Shown piece after piece: positions 57,167 to 64,000 of a stretch of DNA of 64,000 bases (positions within the stretch are counted from its first letter, which is position 1; each line of letters begins with the position of its first letter). The position numbers and the translations under genes are program-made. Origin of the DNA: Diospyros lotus (lineage: Eukaryota; Streptophyta; Magnoliopsida; Ericales; Ebenaceae); the NCBI RefSeq assembly GCF_014633365.1, contig NC_068351.1, positions 144,001 to 208,000 on the forward strand, written 5' to 3'. Below the pieces are notes generated by a model. That model had not been told where the DNA came from and searched no databases. It saw only the letters and a list, made by a program, of their open reading frames with translations.

Positions 57167-57796
57167 TTAGAGCAAGGTGATAGCATGAGGAAATCTTGTC
57201 AACACATCTAGCAGGTATTCCCAAGTCGACTGGTCTAGTGGTAAATAAGACCATCGGATTAGCACCTGAGTAATAGGGGCAGCTCCTCTATAGATCACCC
57301 TTTTATCTACAATTGCCCGAGGTTCAATGGACTCTTCCGATTCCTCTTCCATAAGTGGTAAGACAACAGGGGATAGTCCCTCATTTCCTCCCTCTAATGG
57401 TGGCAGTGAAGCCCCATTAGTGGCCGTTACTCCTCTAGACTTCTTTAATAAAGATACGTGGAATATTGGATGTATTCTCACATCTTCTGGCAGCTGCAAC
57501 TGATAGGCTACCTCTCTTACCTTCTCTACAACTGCATAAGGCCCAAAATATTTGGGGCTGAATTTGGATACTGCACCCTTAGTAAAAGCAGGCTGCAAAA
57601 ATCGTCTGACCTTCAAAAACACTGCATCCCCCACATTGAACTTTCGCTCACTTCTCTTTTTGTTTGCATAAGGAACCACCCTGCTCCTGGCAGTTGCTAA
57701 TTCCCTTTAAGCTCCGCTAAGACTTCTCTCTTTTTCTGGAAATATTGTTCTACATCTGCCATTGTAGCAGTAGAACTGGAAATGGCAGGAACTAAT
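57167..57796 (-). pseudogene. Gypsy-A integrase C-terminus with chromodomain
   Basis: 57679-57167 encodes KFNVGDAVFLKVRRFLQPAF, KFSPKYFGPYAVVEKVREVAYQL and HPIFHVSLLKK, the gypsy integrase C-terminal (GPY/F) module. It continues to VLIRWSYLPLDQSTWEYL, a chromodomain-like end, so this is a chromovirus. 57680-57796 continues the integrase N-terminally (MADVEQYFQKKREVLAELK) with one frame change near 57700. It is the left half of an ORF split by Gypsy-B; the right half resumes at 63224. Confidence 0.85.
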
Positions 57797-58268
57797 TGAT
57801 GCGGTCACCAATCAAGACCTGGCCCAAAGCCGACCCGACCACGCCGGAACAATATTTTAATACTTCTTAAGTTTTAGAATTCTACTTGGTTTAGGATTCT
57901 ACTTTATGTTATTTTAATACTTCTTAAGTTTTTAAAATTCTACTTAATTTAGGATTCAATTTCATGTTTTACTTCATTTAGAATTCTACTTCATGTTGGA
58001 TTAGGATTTATTTCTATTAGGATTCTAGTTGGATTTTGTTTTCCACATATTAGATGGATTTGGATTAGCCAAATACTATAAATATGCCTAGAATCTAGAG
58101 TTTGTAATCAAGTTTTAATCAATCAAATTTCAGCAACCTATTTGGGTTTTCTTAGCAAAACAGTCTTGTTTTTGCGTCTTCTTGAAAGCCAAGTTTCGGC
58201 CATTGAAGTTTGCTCTTTCAAGGGTTTATTTTGGTGTGTTTTTTTCACACGCGCTATACGCTGCGTCA
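57797..58268 (+). repeat. Gypsy-B 5' LTR
   Basis: 472 bp. It contains a TATA-like ctataaatatgcc (about 58077), and its end abuts the primer-binding site after two extra bases. Confidence 0.92.
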
Positions 58269-58354
58269 GGTGGTATCAGAGCGGTTAATCAACCAATCAA
58301 ATGGCCAATCTTGAAAGTAACGGTAGCAACTAGCCTCGTGACGGTGATCAGGGG

Positions 58355-59692
58355 TTGTCTGCAGTTTGGAGAGCAATCGAAGAACAGCGGGAAGTAACTC
58401 GTATTATCCAGCAGCGATTGGAGCAACATAGCAACCAATTGGGCACCTTACTACGAGTTGTTGATGACAGGAACCTGAATAATGGGGTAAATCAAGCCGA
58501 AGCGGGAAGACCACCCATTAATCATGTCCTTATTAATCCTAGAAGACCAGTGATTGAAGATAGCGATGAAAAGGATGATTTTGGTCGAGCAATAGCTAAC
58601 CCTGGTGGTAGAGGGGTTGTTAGGAGGAATGCACATCAGCACAACCACTGGGGCAACGATGAGTATAAACTAAAAGTTGATATTCCTACTTTTAGTGGAG
58701 ATCTTGATATTGAGGGGTTCATGGATTGGATCACTGAGGTTGACCGTTTTTTCGAATACATGGAGATCCCAGATGAACGACAAGTAAAATTAGTGGCTTA
58801 CAGATTGAAGGGCGGTGCATCTGTTTGGTGGGAGCGATTAAGAGAGACGAGATTGAGAGAAGGCCGACAACCAGTTCAGACATGGAGACGAATGAAGCAG
58901 CTGTTAAGAGGTAGGTTTTTGCCCCCTGACTATGAACAACATATGTTTGAAGCTTATCAAATATGTGCACAGGGAATGAATTGTGTGAATGAATATACCT
59001 CTGAGTTTCTGCGATTGGCGGAGAGAAACCAATTGTCAGAAAGTGACAATCAACAAGCAGCTCGTTACTTGAATGGATTGAAGCTTGGTATTCGTGATAA
59101 AATTGGGGTTCAGATGGTTCTGAGTATGCAAAAAGCAAGGAACTTAGCTTTAAAGGTTGAGTTAATGTTGAGTGAGAGATCTCGTAATGACAACTATCGT
59201 CGGTATAGTGGGAATGAAAATAAACAACCAGCTTTTGATAAAGGCAAGTCGGTTCAAGGAGCGCAACCCTCCAATCCACCTCATACAGTCAACCCTAATA
59301 AGGCTACAACGGGGGGAAACATTCGAGGTACTACTTCTAATCTTCCAAAATCCCCTAATCCTTATGCAAAGCCTATTCTTTTAAAATGTTTCAAGTGCAA
59401 TGAGGTTGGGCATCGATCTAGTGATTGTCCAAGGAGGAAAACAGTTAACATTGTAGAAAAGAAAGAGGAAGATGTTGCTGAAGAGGAAGTATATTGCGGG
59501 CCTGATGGGGAGGATGACGAAGAAGATTATGGACATGGGCAATATACCTGTGTAGTGAGGAAGTTAATGCTATCTCAAAAGAATGAAGATACTACTCAAC
59601 GGCATAAGCTTTTTCGCACGAGGTGTACGGTGAAAGGAAAAATCTTTGAGTTGATTATTGATAGTGGAAGTCAGGAGAACATCATAGGATGA
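58355..59692 (+). pseudogene. Gypsy-B gag and start of protease
   Basis: The frame is open for 445 codons. It has a coiled N-terminus (REVTRIIQQRLEQHSNQL), the gag core (FMDWITEVDRFFEYMEI, KGGASVWWERLRETR, AERNQLSESDNQQAARYL), and a knuckle CFKCNEVGHRSSDC (CX2CX4HX4C). It ends in protease at ELIIDSGSQENIIG with the DSG triad intact. A TGA then ends the frame, and protease continues in a different frame, 59689-60003. The first in-frame ATG is not certain to be the original start. Confidence 0.88.
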
Positions 59693-60003
59693 ACGTTAGA
59701 TGGATCAAAGAAGTTGGTGGCATACATGTGGATGAACGTTGCAGGGTGCCTTTCTCTATTGGTAAGTACTCCGACGAAGTCTATTGTGATATTATTGATA
59801 TGGATGCTTGCCATATTTTATTTGGGAGGCCTTGGCAATTTGATGTGGATGCTAAGCACTCGGGTAGGAAGAACACATATCAGCTTGAGAAAAAAGGTGT
59901 GCGTTATACTTTGTTACCCATAGTGGAAAAAATCAAACCAAAGCTTCTAAAGTGGAGGGGCGAAATTTTCTTACCATTACACATAAACACACTGAGTTTG
60001 TGA
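59689..60003 (+). pseudogene. Gypsy-B protease C-terminal part
   Basis: It contains VPFSIGKYSDEVYCDIIDMD and HILFGRPWQFDVDAKH, a typical gypsy protease end. It is frameshifted relative to the upstream gag-protease frame, and a stop at 60003 separates it from RT. Confidence 0.85.
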
Positions 60004-60099
60004 GGGAGTGTAAGGATACTTGAGAGGTTCACTTATTGGTTATCAAGGGAGAGAGTGTGAGTGAGCTACTAAAGGTGAATCAAATTCCAGTGGAGGTGC

Positions 60100-60682
60100 A
60101 GGGATTGTTGGAGGAATTTCATGATGTGGTTCCTGAGGAGTTGCCTAATAAGCTATACCTCCTATGAGAGATATTCAACACCACATTGACTTGGTTCCTG
60201 GTGCTAGCTTGCCTAACCTACCACACTACAGGATGAGTCTTAGGGAGAATGAGATTTTGCGTGAGCAGATAGAGGAATTGTTGAGAAAAGGGCACATTCA
60301 GACTAGCATGAATCCATGTGCAGTGCCAGCATTATTGACACCAAAGAAAAATGGGAGTTGGAGGATGTGTGTTGACAGTAGAGCCATCAACAAAATTACT
60401 ATTGGGTACAAATTTCCAATTCCTAGGCTCGACGACATGCTTGATCAACTTGATAGGGCTGTGATTTTTACCAAAATTGATCTTAGAAGTGGTTATCATC
60501 AAATCAGAATTCGACCTGGAGATGAGTGGAAGACAACTTTCAAGACGAGAGATGGGTTGTTTGAGTGGTTAGTCATGCCCTTTGGACTAACCAATGCACC
60601 AAGCACTTTCATGAGACTAATGAACCAAGTATTACGCCCTTTCATTGGTAATTCGTTGTGGTGTATTTTGATGATATTTTGA
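60100..60682 (+). pseudogene. Gypsy-B reverse transcriptase, first part
   Basis: The RT fingers and palm are well kept: [40 protein letters not shown], and [38 protein letters not shown] is also present. The frame is lost by a one-base change just before the active-site box and runs to a stop at 60682. Confidence 0.9.
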
Positions 60683-62124
60683 TATACAGTAAGTCTATTA
60701 ATGAGCATGAGGGACATATTCGAGAGGTGTTGAGTGTGTTGAGGGAAAACAAACTTTATGCTAATTTGAAGAAGTGTACTTTTATGAGTGAGAGCTTGTT
60801 GTTCTTGAGCTTTGTTTTAAGTAAAGAGGGCGTAAAGGTAGATGAGGAAAAAGTGCGACCTATTAGAGAGTGGCCAACTCCTAAAAATGTCAGTGATGTG
60901 CGAAGTTTCCATGGGTTAGCAACTTTCTATAGGCAGTTTATCAAACACTTTAATAGTATTGTGGCTCCAATTACTGAGTGTTTAAAGAAAGGAAAGTTTC
61001 ATTGGGGTGAAGAACAAGAGCAAAGTTTTACCTTGATAAAAGATAAATTACGTACCGCTCCTGTCTTAGCTTTGCCAAGCTTTGACAAATTGTTTGAGGT
61101 TGAGTGTGATGCGAGTGGAGTGGGTATAGGTGCTGTGTTGTCCCAAGAGAAGAGACCAATTGCATTTTTCAGTAAGAAGTTGTGTGAAGCCAGAAGAAAG
61201 TGGTCTACTTATGATAAGGAGTTTTATGCAGTAGTGAGGGCTCTTAAGATATGGGAACATTACTTGATTGCCAAAAAATTTGTTCTTTACACGGATCACC
61301 AAGCTCTTAAGTACTTGAGTAGCCAAAGGCAATTGAGGAGTGATATGCATGCTAGATGGTCTGCTTTTATTGATAAATTTCCATATAAAATTATACATAA
61401 GTCGGGACAACATAATCGAGTGACAGACGCTTTGAGTAGGCGTGTGGATTTGATCAAGACCCTTAGTGTTGAGATTGTTGGGTTTGAGTGCTTGAAAGAA
61501 TTATATGCGACAGACGAGGATTTCAAACATGTGTGGGAACAATGCATGTCTCAGCAACCATCAGGAGATTTCTATGTGCATGATGGGTTTCTCATGAAGG
61601 GAAATCAGTTGTGCATCCCTTGCACATCTCTTCGTGAGAAAATTATTCGGGATTTGCATGGTGGTGGCTTAGCAGGGCATCTTGGCAGAGATAAGACTAT
61701 TGAAGTTGTTATGGGAAGGTATTATTGGCCAAGAGCAAGGAGAAATGTTTCTATTATTTTGGCGAGGTGTTATATATGTCAAACAGCTAAGTGGCACTCT
61801 TCTAACGCTGGTCTCTACATGCCATTGCCTGTTCCCAATGCTATTTGGGAAGATTTGTCTATGGACTTCGTGTTGGGTCTACCGCGAACCCAACGAGGTA
61901 TGGATTTTGTTTTTGTAGTGGTTGACAGGTTTTCCAAGATGACGCACTTTCTCCCATGCAAGAAGATGGCAGATGCAGTAGCTACAGCCAAACTGTTTTT
62001 CAAGGAGATTGTTAGACTATATAGAGTCCCTAAAACTATTACTTCGGATCGTGATACAAGGTTTTTTGAGTCACTTCTAGATTACCTTGTAGAGAATGTT
62101 CGATTCATCTTTGAATTTCAGTAG
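60658..62124 (+). pseudogene. Gypsy-B RT active site, RNase H and integrase
   Basis: The frame opens at the intact catalytic box YFDD (residues 3-6). It continues through RT thumb and the RNase H core ([45 protein letters not shown]). Next is the integrase HHCC zinc domain ([20 protein letters not shown]), then the core with SMDFVLGLP and [11 protein letters not shown] (the first two acidic residues of the DDE triad). It then breaks near 62100. 488 codons are open. Confidence 0.92.
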
Positions 62125-62812
62125 CACAGCACATCCCCAGACTGATGGACAGACAGAGGTGGTGAATCGTACCTTAGAAAATCTGATTCGCAGTGTTTGC
62201 AAAGACAAGCCAAGATAATGGGACCTAGTCATAGCTCAAGCGGAATTTGCCTACAACAACGCCATGCATAGCTCAACAGGAAGATCACCATTCTCTATCG
62301 TATACATGAAAGTTCCTAATCATGCATTGGATTTGGTAAAATTACCAAAGGTACCAGGTTTCAGTGTTGCAGCTAGTGACTTAGCCGAACACGTTCAAGC
62401 AGTTCAGGAAGATGTCACGCAAAAGTTGCACGAGGCGAATAAGAAGTACAAGGCAGCAGCTAACAAGCATAGGAAGCACAAAGTATTTGCGGTTGGAGAT
62501 GAAGTCATGATATTCTTGAAGAAGGAACGGATTCCTACAGGACAACAGAACAAGCTCAAGCCAAAGAAGTATGGTCCTTACAAGATTACAAAGAAGATCA
62601 ATGATAATGCTTATGTTGTGGATTTGCCAAATCATATGGGTATTTCCAAAACATTCAATGTTGCTAATATTTCTTTGAATTTGCCGGACGTTGAGTTATC
62701 ATACCCAGATCATAATTCAAGGAAGAATTCTTCTCAAGTGGAGGTGAATGATGCGGTCACCAATCAAGACCCGACCCAAAGCCGACCCGACCACGCTGGA
62801 ACAATATTTTAA
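62125..62812 (+). pseudogene. Gypsy-B integrase C-terminal part
   Basis: It contains [20 protein letters not shown] (with the third catalytic Glu) from about 62120. A TAG follows near 62215, then [16 protein letters not shown] and the C-terminal module [14 protein letters not shown] and [20 protein letters not shown]. The frame runs 60-odd bases into the 3' LTR and ends at 62812. No chromodomain follows. Confidence 0.88.
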
Positions 62813-63223
62813 TACTTCTTAAGTTTTAGAATTCTACTTGGTTTAGAATTCTACTTTATGTTATTTTAATACTTCTTAAGTTTTTAGAATTCTACTTGAT
62901 TTAGGATTCAATTTCATGTTTCTACTTGATTTAGAATTCTACTTCATGTTGGATTAGGATTTATTTCTATTAGGATTCTAGTTGAATTTTGTTTTCCAAA
63001 TATTAGATGGATTTGGATTAGCCAAATACTATAAATATGCCTAGGATCTAGAGTTTGTAATCAAGTTTTAATCAATCAAATTTCAGCAACCTATTTGGGT
63101 TTTCTTAGCAAAACAGTCTTGTTTTTGCGTCTTCTTGAAAGCCAAGCTTCGGCCATTGAAGTTTGCTCTTTCAAGGGTTTTTTTTGGTGTGTTTTTTTCA
63201 CACACGCGCTATACGCTGCGTCA
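62749..63223 (+). repeat. Gypsy-B 3' LTR
   Basis: 475 bp, nearly identical to the 5' LTR. No long polypurine tract is evident; aagtggaggtgaa precedes it. Confidence 0.92.
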
Positions 63224-64000
63224 CTTATGGTGGACAATACCCAAACACAACCTCAAAAAGGGTACGTTTAATAGCTGTATGATATGTAGAATTGTACCAC
63301 CATTGAGCAAGTGATAGCCAACGGTGCCAACTTCTAGGCCTAGCAAAACACATATAGCGAAGGTAGGCCTCTAGACATTGATTTTTTCTCTCTGTTTGTC
63401 CGTCCATTTCCATATGATAAGCTATCGATAAGTGTAAACCCACCCCCAAACTCTTGAATAATTCCTGCCAAAATTTACTGGCGAAGATCTTGTCTCTGTC
63501 AGACACAATGGTCTTGGGGATTCCATGAATTTTAAACAATGAATCCAACAACAATCTAGCCACTTCTGAAACTGTAAAGGGATGTGTCAAACTAAGGAAA
63601 TGAGCAAACTTAGTTAAGCGGTCCACAATCACCAAAATTGTATCCTTGCCCCCCAATTTTGGTAAGTCCTCTATGAAATCCATTGAAATGTCCTCTCATG
63701 CTTGATCCAGAATTGGTAATGGTTGTAATAAACCTGGTAGAGCCACTATTTCATGCTTGCATCGTTGGCACACATCACATTCCAGCACATATTTCACCAC
63801 TGTTTTCTTTAATCCCAGCCAATAGAAAAAATGCCTTACCCGATGATAAGTGGCTCTTACCCCAGAATGTCAGTCCACTGCTGAGTCGTGCATGGCCCTC
63901 AAAATCTATGACTTCAGCTGGTCATCCTCCCCTACAACAATTCGGCCCTTGAACCGAATGAGTCCCTCAACAAAAGTATAGCCATGTTGTCTGTTAGGTG
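63224..64000 (-). pseudogene. Gypsy-A integrase zinc domain and catalytic core
   Basis: On the - strand from about 63920: HRVRHFFYWLGLKKTV, then CDVCQRCK (the HHCC domain), then a TGA codon where a Trp is usual (near 63697). The core follows with MDFIEDLPKLGGKD, TIVSDRDKIFAS and DGQTERKNQCLE, which carry the D-D-E residues. It ends VVFGYCPP at 63225, where Gypsy-B interrupts it. It continues off the right edge toward RNase H and RT. Confidence 0.88.

Larger units (their letters stand above)
57797..63223 (+). mobile_element. Full-length gypsy retrotransposon, + strand (Gypsy-B), nested in Gypsy-A
   Basis: LTRs lie at 57797-58268 and 62749-63223 (472 and 475 bp), both with TG...CA ends. The primer-binding site TGGTATCAGAGC is at 58271-58282. 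The target duplication is CTAAT (57792-57796) and CTTAT (63224-63228), with one base changed. Internal order is gag, protease, RT, RNase H, integrase, which defines Ty3/gypsy. No chromodomain was seen. About a dozen LTR substitutions were counted by eye, making this the youngest of the three complete elements. It carries a few frame breaks. Confidence 0.93.

Noticed and set aside
53404..64000. Active endogenous pararetrovirus
   Set aside because: The RT-bearing sequences have LTRs, tRNA-Met primer sites, integrase and 5-bp target duplications, so they are Ty3/gypsy retrotransposons, not caulimovirid insertions.

Overview
The window is nuclear DNA from a flowering plant. It has AT-rich introns and spacers, GT-AG introns, recognisable plant gene families and many nested LTR retrotransposons. 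The species cannot be named from the sequence. Five protein-coding loci are supported: a SCARECROW-type GRAS transcription factor (SCR, + strand, 10974-14360, two exons), a B1-type cyclin-dependent kinase (CDKB1, + strand, 16129-34604, five exons), an LEA_2/NDR1-HIN1-like membrane protein (+ strand, 36617-37258), a possible SIAMESE-related CDK inhibitor (- strand, 40124-40858), and the C-terminal seven exons of a RING and transmembrane E3 ligase of the RNFT type (- strand, 42847-53403, 5' part not found). SCR, CDKB1 and an LEA_2 gene are also close neighbours in Arabidopsis chromosome 3, so this core looks like conserved microsynteny.

Layout. 1-7150 is a stack of decayed LTR elements: a minisatellite beside a primer-binding site, and a clean 2.7-kb solo LTR (3738-6412, TSD TACTC) inside an older LTR. 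7150-16128 holds a MITE-like element, the SCR upstream region, SCR and the CDKB1 upstream region. 16129-34604 is CDKB1, whose third intron is 16.4 kb and is almost entirely transposon: a solo LTR with TSD ATTAG, an RTE-type LINE remnant, a gypsy gag remnant, a partial LTR element with an unrecognised 180-codon ORF, a hAT-type element with 8-bp TSD ACTATCCC, and a full-length Copia element with TSD ATGCA whose integrase core has been lost at a hAT-like insertion. 34605-42846 carries the LEA_2 and SMR-like genes with ordinary spacers.

42847-53403 is the RNFT-like gene. One of its introns contains a second full-length Copia element (47261-52656, TSD ATAAC), which itself carries a small fold-back element. 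53404-64000 is intron or intergenic DNA with an RTE LINE fragment, a lone LTR, and a chromovirus-like gypsy element on the - strand that is split by a second gypsy element (57797-63223, + strand).

All retroelement coding regions carry stops, frameshifts or altered catalytic residues. I found no RNA genes, no CRISPR and no convincing undescribed system. The most unusual items are the transposon-packed CDKB1 intron, the nested insertions resolved to the base, a 53-bp RTE micro-insertion in the SCR intron, and the unrecognised ORF at 25727-26269. SCR and CDKB1 both act in plant cell division and patterning, but their adjacency here implies common ancestry of the locus rather than an operon-like unit.
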